DNA from: an uncultured Hoeflea sp.
Lineage (GTDB): Bacteria > Pseudomonadota > Alphaproteobacteria > Rhizobiales > Rhizobiaceae
Reading direction: 5' to 3'
Assembly (NCBI RefSeq): GCF_947501405.1
Contig: NZ_CANMVK010000001.1
Location: 1,798,001-1,862,000, forward strand
DNA: 64,000 bases
In this document: positions 33,620 to 42,620 of the stretch, piece after piece
Position numbering within the stretch: the stretch's first letter is position 1
Layout of the letters: each line of letters starts with the position of its first letter
Translations under genes and position numbers: made by a program
The notes under the pieces: generated by a model
Told to the model about the DNA's origin: nothing
Seen by the model: the letters and a program-made list of their open reading frames with translations, nothing else
Database searches by the model: none

Positions 33620-34183
33620 TCAATCATCGCGTTTCAAACCCTGCAAAACAGCAAAAGGCGACGGTTTTTTGTCCTGTTCCGGGCCGGTTTCGATCCGGTC
33701 GGCATAATCAAGGCCCGGTTTGCGCGGATAGGGGTCGATCGCGAGCGCCGCAAACTCCGCGGCAGCCGCGCCCACGTCGATCGAATCGCCCGAGAACGTG
33801 TCTGGCAGATCGGGCCCCTCAGGGTCGAGAAACATCTCGCCATTGCCGTCGACGATGCGCTTGGCCAGACGCGAGTTCTCAGGAAGATAGACAGCCTCGA
33901 AATCCTCTTCGATGTGCTGTTCGACCGGATCGAGGGTGACCACGCATGGTTGGACCACCGAGGCCGCAACACGGCCCTTGAGCCGCACGCCGTCGCGCTT
34001 CCAGCGTGACAGCTCAACATTGGCCTTAAAACCGCGCACCTCCTGAACACCCCATTGCGTGGCCAGATCCCGCAGTTCGCGCTGGTCGGCGGAAATCGTG
34101 ACCGTAACGGGGTTGGCCGACACATGGCCGACCTTAACGGGAAAGGTAAACAGCGGTTGGTCCGATTGGCTCATTAAAGTCAT
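33620..34183 (-). CDS. DUF177/YceD family protein
   Basis: About 187 residues. The middle holds the YceD-type pattern VVQPCVVTLDPVEQHIEEDF, where relatives have CxxC-like cysteines (only one Cys is present here). The acidic segment with FAALAIDPYPRKPG near the C-terminus is typical. YceD proteins sit near rpmF-plsX-fabH in many bacteria and act in ribosomal RNA metabolism. The start at 34183 overlaps the upstream stop (ATGA); an internal ATG at 34174 is possible. Confidence 0.85.
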   Translation of the reverse strand: MTLMSQSDQPLFTFPVKVGHVSANPVTVTISADQRELRDLATQWGVQEVRGFKANVELSRWKRDGVRLKGRVAASVVQPCVVTLDPVEQHIEEDFEAVYLPENSRLAKRIVDGNGEMFLDPEGPDLPDTFSGDSIDVGAAAAEFAALAIDPYPRKPGLDYADRIETGPEQDKKPSPFAVLQGLKRDD

Positions 34184-34722
34184 CCTTGCCCGGGCTCGGG
34201 GAAGCTTACCTGGCCCGCTGCGATTTCGTCGTCGGACACGTCCTTCAGGCGCTGGTCGGCATCGAGCGTCCACGCGGCCAGCGCCTGCAGGGCGGGCGGC
34301 TCAACGGCCGGTTCGGGATAGATGTTGCGGCGCAGGGCTTCATCGAGTGCGGAGATATCGCCATCATCCAGCGCCTGACCGTAGGATTTGAGCCGGCCGT
34401 AAAACATCCGGGCAAATTTCTTCATCCGCTTGGGCACGCCCATGTCGCCAATACCCAATTCGCGGATCGAGTGATCGACATCTTCAAAGAAGGCGTCAAC
34501 AATCTCCTGCGCTATGTCGGTGGCGACGCCGCTCGAGGCGCCCGTGCGGCGCAGATACAACACGAGATGGATGGTGATCATCTCGAAGCGCCCCATCACC
34601 GTGTCGGGAACATCCATGTTTTCATAGAAAACCGGCGCGCGTGCAGCCTCGGTGATCAATTCGTACTGGTTGGCCACCAGCGCCTGGTTGGCTTTTTTTC
34701 GCTTCAGCAGGGACCAGATCAT
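34180..34722 (-). CDS. Ubiquinol-cytochrome c chaperone family protein
   Basis: The 180-residue protein carries the CBP3/UQCC1-type signature: YENMDVPDTVMGRFEMITIH followed by LVLYLRRTG, then AQEIVDAFFEDVDHSIRELG and GDMGVPKRMKKFARMFYGRL. These proteins help the assembly of the cytochrome bc1 complex. It overlaps the DUF177 gene by 4 bases. It is divergent from bamE. Confidence 0.9.
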   Translation of the reverse strand: MIWSLLKRKKANQALVANQYELITEAARAPVFYENMDVPDTVMGRFEMITIHLVLYLRRTGASSGVATDIAQEIVDAFFEDVDHSIRELGIGDMGVPKRMKKFARMFYGRLKSYGQALDDGDISALDEALRRNIYPEPAVEPPALQALAAWTLDADQRLKDVSDDEIAAGQVSFPEPGQG

Positions 34723-34865
34723 GAAATAGCCTTCAATGGCGGTTGGATATCATGCCGATCACGGTCGACTGGCGTGTTGCATCCATGCGGAAGCTGGTTT
34801 ACCGAATGAAACGCAAAACGCAATGGCTGCGCGTGTCTGCTCGCCAAAGGGAGATGTCGTTTAAG

Positions 34866-35357
34866 ATGAAAGTTTTCAAGGCAACCGGACGGAGTTTGCG
34901 TCTCGGCGCCGCACTCGCGGTCATCTCCACCGTCACGCTCGCCGGATGCACCACGACAGAAGTGCTCAATCAGGGCTATGTGGTTGATCAGACGGCGCTT
35001 GACCTGACCCCGGTCGGCTCCAGCCGCGAGCAGGTGCTTTTGTCACTGGGCACGCCGTCGACCACCGCGACCTTTGACAATGAGGTGTTTTACTACATCT
35101 CGCAAAAGCGCACCCGGGCGGCGATGTTCATGAAGCCCAAGCTGGTCGAACAGTCGGTGCTGGCGGTGTATTTCGACGAGGAAGGCACGGTCAAGCAGAT
35201 CGCCAATTACACCCTGCAGGATGGCAAGGTGTTCGATCTGATTACGCGCACGACGCCCACGGGCGGCCTCGACAAGTCGTTCCTGGCGCAGGTCTTGAGC
35301 GGCACCGGCAGCCAGAGCGGCGCATCCGTCGCCCGTTCAATTCTGGGCACCCAGTAA
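34866..35357 (+). CDS. bamE: Outer membrane assembly lipoprotein BamE
   Basis: The 163-residue lipoprotein has a signal peptide with lipobox LAGC and then the SmpA/OmlA fold: GSSREQVLLSLGTPSTTATF, NEVFYYISQKR and VLAVYFDEEGTVKQIANY. BamE stabilises the BAM complex that inserts outer-membrane beta-barrels. I take ATG 34866; an earlier ATG at 34854 directly touches its Shine-Dalgarno sequence, which makes it less likely. It is followed by a strong bidirectional terminator. Confidence 0.92.
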   Translation: MKVFKATGRSLRLGAALAVISTVTLAGCTTTEVLNQGYVVDQTALDLTPVGSSREQVLLSLGTPSTTATFDNEVFYYISQKRTRAAMFMKPKLVEQSVLAVYFDEEGTVKQIANYTLQDGKVFDLITRTTPTGGLDKSFLAQVLSGTGSQSGASVARSILGTQ

Positions 35358-35409
35358 GCCTGGTGCTTTGACCAACTTAACCCATTTGCAAGCCCGGCGG
35401 TCCGGGATC

Positions 35410-35445
35410 AAAAAACCCCGCGGAGATCGCTCTCCGCGGGGTTTT
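35410..35445. terminator. Bidirectional terminator between bamE and hppA
   Basis: A perfect 11-bp stem, CCCCGCGGAGA at 35416-35426 with its complement at 35431-35441, has a four-base loop. It is flanked by six A on the left and four T on the right, so it serves the converging bamE and hppA transcripts. Confidence 0.9.
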
Positions 35446-35479
35446 GATTTGGTGGGAGCTTAGGCGCTCCCGGGCAAGA

Positions 35480-37633
35480 TCAGTGCGCCAGCACCGCCAG
35501 CAGCAGCAGCGCCACGATGTTGGTGATCTTGATGGCCGGGTTGACGGCGGGTCCGGCGGTGTCCTTGTAGGGATCGCCGACGGTATCGCCGGTCACCGAA
35601 GCCTTGTGCGCCTCGCCGCCCTTCTCGTGCTTGACGCCGTCCTTGTCGACAAAACCGTCCTCAAAGGATTTCTTGGCGTTGTCCCAGGCGCCGCCGCCCG
35701 AGGTCATGGAGATCGCCACGAACAGGCCGTTGACGATCACGCCCAAGAGCATGGCGCCGACGGCGGCAAAGGCGGAAGCCTTGGAGCCCGAGATCAGCAA
35801 CACGCCGAAATAGACCACCAGCGGCGCCAGAACCGGCAGCAGCGACGGCACGATCATTTCACGGATCGCAGCCTTGGTGAGAAGGTCCACCGCGCGGCCA
35901 TAGTCAGGCTTTTGCGTGCCTTCCATGATGCCCGGGTTCTCCTTGAACTGCCGGCGAACCTCTTCCACGATCGAACCGGCTGCACGACCGACCGAAGTCA
36001 TGGCGATGCCGCCGAACAGATAGGGGATCAGGCCGCCGAAGATCAGGCCGGCGACGACATAGGGGTTGGACAGGTCAAACGAGATCTCGCCCATATCCTT
36101 GAAGTAAGGATAGAGCTCGGAGCCTTCGGCATTCGCCTGACGGGCGAAGAACTGAAGGTCGTTCGAATAGGCCGCAAACAGCACCAGCGCACCCAGACCG
36201 GCCGAGCCGATGGCGTAGCCCTTGGTGACCGCCTTGGTGGTGTTGCCGACCGCGTCGAGCGCATCGGTGGCCTGGCGGACTTCCGGCGGAAGACCCGACA
36301 TTTCGGCGATACCGCCGGCGTTGTCGGTGACCGGACCGAAAGCGTCGAGCGCCACGATCATACCGGCGATGCCGAGCATGGCGGTGACCGCGATGCCGGT
36401 GCCGAACAGGCCGCCCAACTGATAGGTCGAGATGATGCCGCCAACGATCACGATGGCCGGCAGAGCCGTTGATTCCAGCGAGATGGCAAGGCCCTGGATC
36501 ACGTTTGTGCCGTGACCGGTGACCGAAGCCTGGCTGATCGAGTTGACCGGACGCTTGTTGGTGCCGGTGTAGTACTCGGTGATCACCACGATCAGCGCGG
36601 TCACGATCAGGCCGACAATACCGCAGGCAAACAACGAAGCGCCGGTGATCGACTTGCCGTCGATGACGGCGATTTCGCCCCAGCCGATGGTCAGCGAGGT
36701 TGCGGCGCCCAGACCGATGATGGACAGCACGCCGGTTACGATCAGACCCTTGTAGAGCGCGCCCATGATCGAGCCGTTCTGGCCGAGCTTGACGAAAAAC
36801 GTGCCGATGATCGAGGTAATGATCGACGCGCCGCAGATCGCCAGCGGATAGAGCATGGCCGAGCCAAGCACATCCATGCCGCCAAAGAAGATGGCGCCCA
36901 GAACCATGGTGGCGACCACGGTCACCGCATAGGTTTCAAACAGGTCGGCCGCCATGCCGGCGCAGTCGCCGACATTGTCGCCGACATTGTCGGCGATGGT
37001 GGCGGGGTTGCGCGGATCGTCTTCAGGAATGCCGGCTTCAACCTTGCCGACCAGGTCACCGCCCACGTCGGCGCCCTTGGTGAAGATACCGCCGCCCAGA
37101 CGCGCGAAGATCGAAATCAGCGAAGCACCAAAACCGAGCGCGACCAGCGCGTCGATGACCTGGCGGCTGTCGGTTTCAAGCGCCATCGGACCTGTGAGGA
37201 TCCAGTAGTAGACGGCGACGCCCAGCAGCGCGAGACCGGCAACCAGCATGCCAGTGATGGCGCCGGCCTTGAAGGCGACGTCGAGGCCGCCGGCGAGATT
37301 GACCGCGGAAGCCTGCGCCGTGCGCACATTGGCGCGCACCGAAATGTGCATGCCGATATAGCCGGCAGCACCCGAAAGCACTGCGCCGATCAAAAAACCG
37401 ATGGCGGCGGTGGCGCCGAGCAGCACCCAGGTAATGGCGCAGACAACTGCGCCCACGATGGCGATGGTGGTGTACTGGCGGTTCAGGTAAGCCTGAGCGC
37501 CTTCACGGATATAGCCTGCGATTTCCTGCATGCGTGCGTTGCCCTGGTCGGCGGCCATCACCGACTTGGTCGCCCAGATGGCGTAGACAACGGAAAGCAA
37601 TCCACAGGCGATCACAGCAAAAAGAACTGTCAT
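35480..37633 (-). CDS. hppA: K+-insensitive H+-translocating membrane pyrophosphatase
   Basis: The 717-residue integral membrane enzyme couples PPi hydrolysis to proton transport. It contains the PPi/Mg-binding segments [18 protein letters not shown] and [19 protein letters not shown]. The selectivity position reads GNTTKA (Lys), the mark of the K+-independent class, where K+-dependent enzymes have Ala. About 16 membrane helices are expected. It stands alone, with its own terminator. It could save energy under stress or acidify an internal compartment. Confidence 0.97.
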   Translation of the reverse strand: MTVLFAVIACGLLSVVYAIWATKSVMAADQGNARMQEIAGYIREGAQAYLNRQYTTIAIVGAVVCAITWVLLGATAAIGFLIGAVLSGAAGYIGMHISVRANVRTAQASAVNLAGGLDVAFKAGAITGMLVAGLALLGVAVYYWILTGPMALETDSRQVIDALVALGFGASLISIFARLGGGIFTKGADVGGDLVGKVEAGIPEDDPRNPATIADNVGDNVGDCAGMAADLFETYAVTVVATMVLGAIFFGGMDVLGSAMLYPLAICGASIITSIIGTFFVKLGQNGSIMGALYKGLIVTGVLSIIGLGAATSLTIGWGEIAVIDGKSITGASLFACGIVGLIVTALIVVITEYYTGTNKRPVNSISQASVTGHGTNVIQGLAISLESTALPAIVIVGGIISTYQLGGLFGTGIAVTAMLGIAGMIVALDAFGPVTDNAGGIAEMSGLPPEVRQATDALDAVGNTTKAVTKGYAIGSAGLGALVLFAAYSNDLQFFARQANAEGSELYPYFKDMGEISFDLSNPYVVAGLIFGGLIPYLFGGIAMTSVGRAAGSIVEEVRRQFKENPGIMEGTQKPDYGRAVDLLTKAAIREMIVPSLLPVLAPLVVYFGVLLISGSKASAFAAVGAMLLGVIVNGLFVAISMTSGGGAWDNAKKSFEDGFVDKDGVKHEKGGEAHKASVTGDTVGDPYKDTAGPAVNPAIKITNIVALLLLAVLAH

Positions 37634-38058
37634 GCTGATTTCCCTCCAAAATGACCGGGCTCAGATGACGTCCCCCCGGCCAGAAGATCACGCGGCGAAC
37701 GGAGCCCGAACCACATATCCTGGACCCCATGCCGCATCGCGGCGGATGTTTGCGATGAAGTGCGCTCAACGTCAAGGGTTGAGACCGGCTAATTGCCACC
37801 CGCAGCTCAATAAGCGTTGGGAAAGTCAGAATTGACCATTTCAAACAGGGAGAAAAACGCCGTTCGTAACCTGCACAATCTGCTACGGGCCACCGAGCCG
37901 ACAAGCAATCGAACACATTGAGACCGGACAAAATCCCAACAACAGGTCTGACGTCAGCGGGGGTACTGCGTTCAACGCTCGCATTAATCGCGATCAATGA
38001 ATTGAGACCGGAAATCCGGGAACTGTTGCCTTTGTCCACCGGTTCGGAGTCGGCGAGA
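37634..38058. promoter_or_regulatory. Divergent intergenic region with TTGAGACCGG repeats
   Basis: The ten-base sequence TTGAGACCGG occurs exactly at 37779-37788, 37918-37927 and 38002-38011, all in one orientation, between hppA and the divergent hydrolase gene. No other gene is supported here. It is a candidate set of regulator-binding sites for one or both genes. Confidence 0.4.
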
Positions 38059-39240
38059 ATGATCGATCAGCAAATCCAGGGACATGTGGCTACCGGATGG
38101 GAGCCTGTACGCGCAGCCTTTCGTCAAAACTTTGCATCCGGCGCCGAGATCGGCGCTGCGGTCGCGGTCCAGCATCGCGGCGAAATGGTGGTAGACCTGT
38201 GGGGCGGCGTCCGTGATCCAGCGACCGGCGCACCGTGGGAAAAAGACACGATGGTCATCGTGTTTTCAGCCACCAAGGGGGTCGCCGGATTGGTGATGGC
38301 CTATGCCCACTCGAATGGCTGGATCGATTACGAGGCGCGCGTCGCAAAGTATTGGCCCGAATTCGCGCAAAACGGCAAGGAGGATATCACCCTCCGCCAA
38401 CTTCTGTCGCATCAGGCCGGGTTGCACGCTTTTCACCAGAAGGTCGACCGCGAAGTGGTTGCCGATCCGCACCGGCTGGCCCTGATCATGGAGGCCGAGC
38501 GACCGCAGTGGCCGCCGGGGCAACACTATGCCTATCATATAATTTCGCTCGGATTCTACGAAGCCGAGCTGATCCGCCGCACAGATCCCCGACACCGCAC
38601 GCTTGGCCAGGTGTTTCATGAAGACATAGCCGCTTCACTCGGGCTCGATTTCTATATCCGCCTGCCGCCCGAGGTCTCCAATTCGCGACTTGCACCGGTC
38701 GTCAGACCGGGCATTGTCTCATCAATCCTCGGCCTGCCCCCCGCTATGATCGTCAGTGTACTTAACCCGTGGAGCCATATCTTCCGCTCGACCATGATCA
38801 ATCCGGGCACGACCATTTCCCTCGACAGCGACACCGTCTATGCGCGCGATCTTGAGGTTCCCGCCGGCGGCGGCGTCGGGACAGCCCGGGCGCTTGCCGC
38901 GCTCTACGGGGAATACGCGACAGGCGGCAAGCGGCTGGGTATAGGCCGCAAGACACTATACGCCCTGGAGGCCCCCGCCATCCCGCCATCAGGCGGTACA
39001 ATGGACATGAGCTTGAGAGGAGACGTCGCCTACTCACTCGGCTTCATGAAACCCTGTGACGGGCTGCACTTCGGCTCGCCATCCGCCTTCGGCACACCCG
39101 GTGCGGGCGGTTCCATGGGTTTTGCGGATCCCGGCAAGGACCTCGGTTATGGCTATGTCATGAATCGGATGGGGACCGGCATCGACCCCGATCCACGTGA
39201 TGTCGCCCTGCGCGAAGCGATTGCCCATGTGCTCGCGTAG
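38059..39240 (+). CDS. Beta-lactamase-fold serine hydrolase (class C/EstB type)
   Basis: About 393 residues. The SxxK nucleophile is in VFSATKGVAG and a Tyr motif is in HYAYHIISLGFYEAEL. C-terminal GTPGAGGSMGFADP supplies the KTG-like glycine loop. No signal peptide is seen, which points to a cytoplasmic esterase or amidase rather than a periplasmic beta-lactamase. The start at 38059 has GGAG 9 bases upstream; the open frame continues to 37918 through the repeats but is not protein-like. It is divergent from hppA. Confidence 0.88.
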   Translation: MIDQQIQGHVATGWEPVRAAFRQNFASGAEIGAAVAVQHRGEMVVDLWGGVRDPATGAPWEKDTMVIVFSATKGVAGLVMAYAHSNGWIDYEARVAKYWPEFAQNGKEDITLRQLLSHQAGLHAFHQKVDREVVADPHRLALIMEAERPQWPPGQHYAYHIISLGFYEAELIRRTDPRHRTLGQVFHEDIAASLGLDFYIRLPPEVSNSRLAPVVRPGIVSSILGLPPAMIVSVLNPWSHIFRSTMINPGTTISLDSDTVYARDLEVPAGGGVGTARALAALYGEYATGGKRLGIGRKTLYALEAPAIPPSGGTMDMSLRGDVAYSLGFMKPCDGLHFGSPSAFGTPGAGGSMGFADPGKDLGYGYVMNRMGTGIDPDPRDVALREAIAHVLA

Positions 39241-39280
39241 TTAATCGATTCGGACACCCGCCTCAGGCGTTCGCTGGCAA

Positions 39281-40516
39281 TCAGGCCTGGCGGCGCTCCC
39301 ACAGGTTCTGGGCCACCAGGACCGCGAGACAAAACGCCGCGACCGGCCAGAACACCGAGTTGAGCGCATCCCAGCCCCAGGCGTTGAGCACCTTGCCCGA
39401 CATCAGCGAGGAAAAGGCGACGATGCCGAACAGGGTGACATCGTGAAAGCCCTGAACCTTGTTCTTCTCCGATGCCCGGTAGGTCATGGTCACCATGGTG
39501 GTGGCGCCGATGAAACCGAAGTTCCAGCCCACGCCCAACAGCACCAGCGCCAGCCAGAAGTTCCACAATTCGATGCCCATATGGGCGATCACCGCGCAGC
39601 CGAGCAGGATCAGCAACCCGGTGGCGGTGATGGTGTCGCGACCAAAGCGGGCGATCAGCTTGCCGGTAAAGAAGCTCGGCGCGAACATGGCCATCACATG
39701 CCACTGGATGCCCAGCGTGGCGAGTTCGGGCGAGAAGCCGCAGCCGACCATGGCCAGCGGCGCACCAGTCATCATGAAGGTCATCAGCGCGTAGGAGCCG
39801 ACCCCGCAGATCATCGCGGTGATGAAGCGCGGTTGGCTGATGATCTCGAACAATGGCCGCGCCGGAGTGTCGTCATGGCCGACCTCGCCCGGCCGCGTGT
39901 CGTTGGGTATGCGCAGGAACCACAGGATCGACATGGTGATCAACGCCAACGGAACCAGCGCCACAAAGGAGCCGGCGAACATCACCGGCGCAAAGAGTTC
40001 ACGCGTGAAGATCACGGTCTGCGGGCCGATGATGGCGGCGAAGACGCCACCCGCCAGCACCCAGGAGATGGCTTGCGCCTTGAAATTGGTGGGCGAGCCG
40101 TCAGCGGCGGCAAAGCGGAATTGCTGCACAAAGGCTCCGCCAAGTCCGATCAGCGCCATGCCGACCGCGAACATCCAGAAATCATGACGAAATAGCGCGA
40201 TCGCCGAAACGATCCCGCCAAGCGCGGTGGCCACCATGCCGGATAAAAAGCCGTCGCGGCGGCCGATCTGGCGCATCAGCCAGGCCGCGGGAAGCGCGCC
40301 GACGGCGACGCCGATGTTGAAACCGGTCACCGGAGCGGTGGCGAGCGACTTGTCGGCGCCGAGCAGATAGAAGCCGGCCAGCCCGCCCATCGAAATGGCT
40401 ATCGGGGCGGCGGCTCCGCCAAAGGCCTGGGAGGCCGACAGCAGCAGCGCATTGCGGCGCGCGAGGTTTTCGGCCTCGTTGGTTCCGGCAAGGCCGACCC
40501 TGTCGAGAAACGCCAT
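39281..40516 (-). CDS. MFS transporter
   Basis: The 411-residue protein has 12 predicted hydrophobic helices. The A-like motif WLMRQIGRRDGFLSG follows helix 2 and the cytoplasmic loop RIPNDTRPGEVGHDDTPARP lies mid-protein. It follows nusB by 6 bases and is probably the last gene of the ribH-nusB transcript. The substrate cannot be inferred. Confidence 0.88.
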   Translation of the reverse strand: MAFLDRVGLAGTNEAENLARRNALLLSASQAFGGAAAPIAISMGGLAGFYLLGADKSLATAPVTGFNIGVAVGALPAAWLMRQIGRRDGFLSGMVATALGGIVSAIALFRHDFWMFAVGMALIGLGGAFVQQFRFAAADGSPTNFKAQAISWVLAGGVFAAIIGPQTVIFTRELFAPVMFAGSFVALVPLALITMSILWFLRIPNDTRPGEVGHDDTPARPLFEIISQPRFITAMICGVGSYALMTFMMTGAPLAMVGCGFSPELATLGIQWHVMAMFAPSFFTGKLIARFGRDTITATGLLILLGCAVIAHMGIELWNFWLALVLLGVGWNFGFIGATTMVTMTYRASEKNKVQGFHDVTLFGIVAFSSLMSGKVLNAWGWDALNSVFWPVAAFCLAVLVAQNLWERRQA

Positions 40517-40521
40517 CTGGC

Positions 40522-41022
40522 TCAGTCCTGTTTGTGTTTCTGCTCGCCGCGGTATTTGCGGGCCAGCCGGTCGAGCACGGCATTGACGATCTTCGGCTCG
40601 TCCTCTTCGAAAAAGGCGCGCGCCACATCGACATATTCGGTGACGATCACTGCGACCGGGACATCCTTTTTGGCTGACAGCTCCCAGGCCCCTGCCCTCA
40701 AGATTGCCCTGAGCGTGGCGTCGAGGCGCGACAGTGGCCAGTCCTCGGTCAGTCCGCCGCGGATCACCGGATCGAGAGCGCGCTGGTTTTCCACCACGCC
40801 GGAGACCACGGCGCGAAACCAGGCGGCGTCGGCGGGACGATACTGGTCGCCATCAATTTCACCGCCCAGCCTGTGGGCTTCATATTCGGCAACGGTTTCG
40901 CTCAGGCCGGTGCCGCCAATGTCCATCTGATACAATGCCTGAACGGCGGCCAGCCGGGCAGCACCACGTTGATTGGCGGTCTTGAACTCGGGATTCGGTG
41001 TCGGTTCGGTATCCACGATCAA
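40522..41022 (-). CDS. nusB: Transcription antitermination factor NusB
   Basis: The 166-residue all-helical protein shows [16 protein letters not shown] at the start and [21 protein letters not shown] with [13 protein letters not shown] at the end, the standard NusB pattern. With NusE it binds boxA RNA for rRNA antitermination. The frame begins at a TTG that overlaps the ribH stop (TTGA); a GTG at 41016 is another possible start. The ribH-nusB pair is conserved. Confidence 0.95.
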   Translation of the reverse strand: MIVDTEPTPNPEFKTANQRGAARLAAVQALYQMDIGGTGLSETVAEYEAHRLGGEIDGDQYRPADAAWFRAVVSGVVENQRALDPVIRGGLTEDWPLSRLDATLRAILRAGAWELSAKKDVPVAVIVTEYVDVARAFFEEDEPKIVNAVLDRLARKYRGEQKHKQD

Positions 41023-41474
41023 CCTGCCAGTTTCTCTTTCAGCGCAATCATGCCAAGGGCCGCGCGGGCCGCAAAGCCGCCCTTGTCGAGTTTGTCCTTT
41101 TTCACCCGCTCCCAGGCCTGGTCGACGTTTTCGGTGGTCATGATGCCGTTGCCGAGCGCCAGCGATTCGGAAACCGACAGCGTCATCAGCCCGCGGGCAG
41201 ATTCGTTGCAGACGATTTCGAAATGATAGGTCTCGCCGCGGATGACCACGCCAAGTGCTACGAAGCCATCATAGGCCGTGCCGCCCTCGTCCATGGCGTC
41301 AAGCGCCATGGCGATCGCCGGCGGAATCTCCAGCGCACCGGCCACGGTGACAACATCAAAGGTCGCTCCCGCCTCTTCCAGGGCGGCTTTGGCGCCCTTG
41401 AGCAACGCGTCGGACATGTCGTCATAAAAGCGGGCTTCGACGATCAGAAGATGGGGGGATTCGGAGGTCGCCAT
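41019..41474 (-). CDS. ribH: 6,7-dimethyl-8-ribityllumazine synthase
   Basis: About 151 residues with the lumazine-synthase core: [53 protein letters not shown] and the [15 protein letters not shown] loop with [10 protein letters not shown]. It condenses the ribityl-uracil with 3,4-dihydroxy-2-butanone phosphate, the penultimate step of riboflavin synthesis. AAGGAA precedes the ATG at 41474; the frame reaches 41522 but the longer N-terminus is not family-like. It is separated from ribE by three non-riboflavin genes. Confidence 0.96.
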   Translation of the reverse strand: MATSESPHLLIVEARFYDDMSDALLKGAKAALEEAGATFDVVTVAGALEIPPAIAMALDAMDEGGTAYDGFVALGVVIRGETYHFEIVCNESARGLMTLSVSESLALGNGIMTTENVDQAWERVKKDKLDKGGFAARAALGMIALKEKLAG

Positions 41475-41522
41475 GGCGAAATTCCTTGTTGCGTGCGGGC
41501 CTATTGCGATTGGCCTATGCAT

Positions 41523-41812
41523 TAAGCGGGCTTGGTCAACGCGGACCCGGTCGCCGGCCGTGCGGGCACAATAGAGACGCGGGACGCGGACCGGGTCCGG
41601 AGATAAGGTCGGATCAGAGCGGCGGTCAAATCACTTTGTCCGTCGCTTGGCAAGCGCAAATGCCGTAAGGGCTGGCCGAGCGCGGCCATTTGTCCGCCCT
41701 CCACAAGCCCTGCCGTGGCCCGCGCGGGTGTAGCCCGAACGGCATCTGCACAGCATCTTCATGGCGGTTGCAAGGCTTTGCGGCACGCGGCGACTCCGCT
41801 ACACAGAATGGC
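41523..41812. other. Intergenic stretch between ribH and the DUF2161 gene
   Basis: About 290 bases. No FMN riboswitch is visible: the conserved opening segment of the RFN element is not found on either strand. Two short GC-rich repeats containing GCGGAC and CCGGGTCC are present. The stretch must hold the divergent promoters of ribH and the DUF2161 gene. Confidence 0.4.
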
Positions 41813-42589
41813 ATGGCCGCTGACAAACCCCGCGAAACCGATCTCTACGCCCCCGTCAAGGCGCTGCTCGAAAGCCAGGGCTATGAGGTCAAGGGCGAGA
41901 TCGGCGCGGCCGATGTGGTAGCGGTACGCGGCGCCGAGGATCCGGTGGTGGTGGAACTGAAGACCGGCTTTTCGCTGTCGCTGTTTCATCAGGCGATCGA
42001 CCGGCAGGCGATCACCGACGTGGTCTATGTCGCTGTGCCGCGCGGAACCGGCCGGGCATCGTACAAGGCACTTAAATCCAATCTGTCGCTGTGCCGGCGG
42101 CTCGGACTGGGGCTGATCACGGTCAGGCTCAAGGACGGTCTGGTCGAGATCCATGCCGATCCCGGACCGTACGCGCCGCGCAAATCGGCGGTCAAAAAGG
42201 CGCGGTTGCTGCGTGAATTCGCCCGCCGCAGCGGCGATCCCAATCGCGGCGGCGCGACCCGGGAAGGATTGGTGACCGCCTACCGTCAGGATGCGTTGCG
42301 CTGTGCCAGGGTGCTTGCCGAATTGGGGCCGACCAAGGCCGCCGAAGTGGCGAAACGCTCAGGCGTCGAAAAGGCCCGGACGCTGATGGCCAACAACCAC
42401 TATGGCTGGTTCGAAAGGATCAGCACCGGGATTTACGATCTGGTTCCCAAGGGCCGTGATGCATTGACGCAACATGGCGATCCTGACACGGCGGTCAAGG
42501 ACGATGCCAAGCCAACCACCGTCGCTGATTCCAAAGCCGGGATCGGCACCAGCCCCGACAGCGACGGCGCTGCGGCGTCGGGCTCATAG
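41813..42589 (+). CDS. DUF2161 family PD-(D/E)XK-like protein
   Basis: About 258 residues. The nuclease-like core shows the E...D...ExK pattern: KALLESQGYEVKGEIGAADVVAV, then DPVVVELKTGFSLSLFHQA with the Glu-x-Lys. The segment KSNLSLCRRLGLGLITVRL is typical of DUF2161. The last 40 residues are low-complexity and probably disordered. It starts at ATG 41813. Rhizobial copies lie near rib genes; the biological function is not established. Confidence 0.8.
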   Translation: MAADKPRETDLYAPVKALLESQGYEVKGEIGAADVVAVRGAEDPVVVELKTGFSLSLFHQAIDRQAITDVVYVAVPRGTGRASYKALKSNLSLCRRLGLGLITVRLKDGLVEIHADPGPYAPRKSAVKKARLLREFARRSGDPNRGGATREGLVTAYRQDALRCARVLAELGPTKAAEVAKRSGVEKARTLMANNHYGWFERISTGIYDLVPKGRDALTQHGDPDTAVKDDAKPTTVADSKAGIGTSPDSDGAAASGS

Positions 42590-42620
42590 AACCGGCATCT
42601 TTACCAGCGGTTAACCATAA

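Noticed and set aside
32507-34009. A 500-codon plus-strand frame across plsX and the DUF177 gene
   Set aside because: Shadow of two confidently identified minus-strand genes.
35444-37654. Two long plus-strand frames opposite hppA
   Set aside because: Both are antisense to the pyrophosphatase and are His/Asp/Gly-rich, as is usual for such shadows.
41523-41812. Possible FMN riboswitch upstream of ribH
   Set aside because: The conserved RFN opening and stem sequences are not found on either strand.
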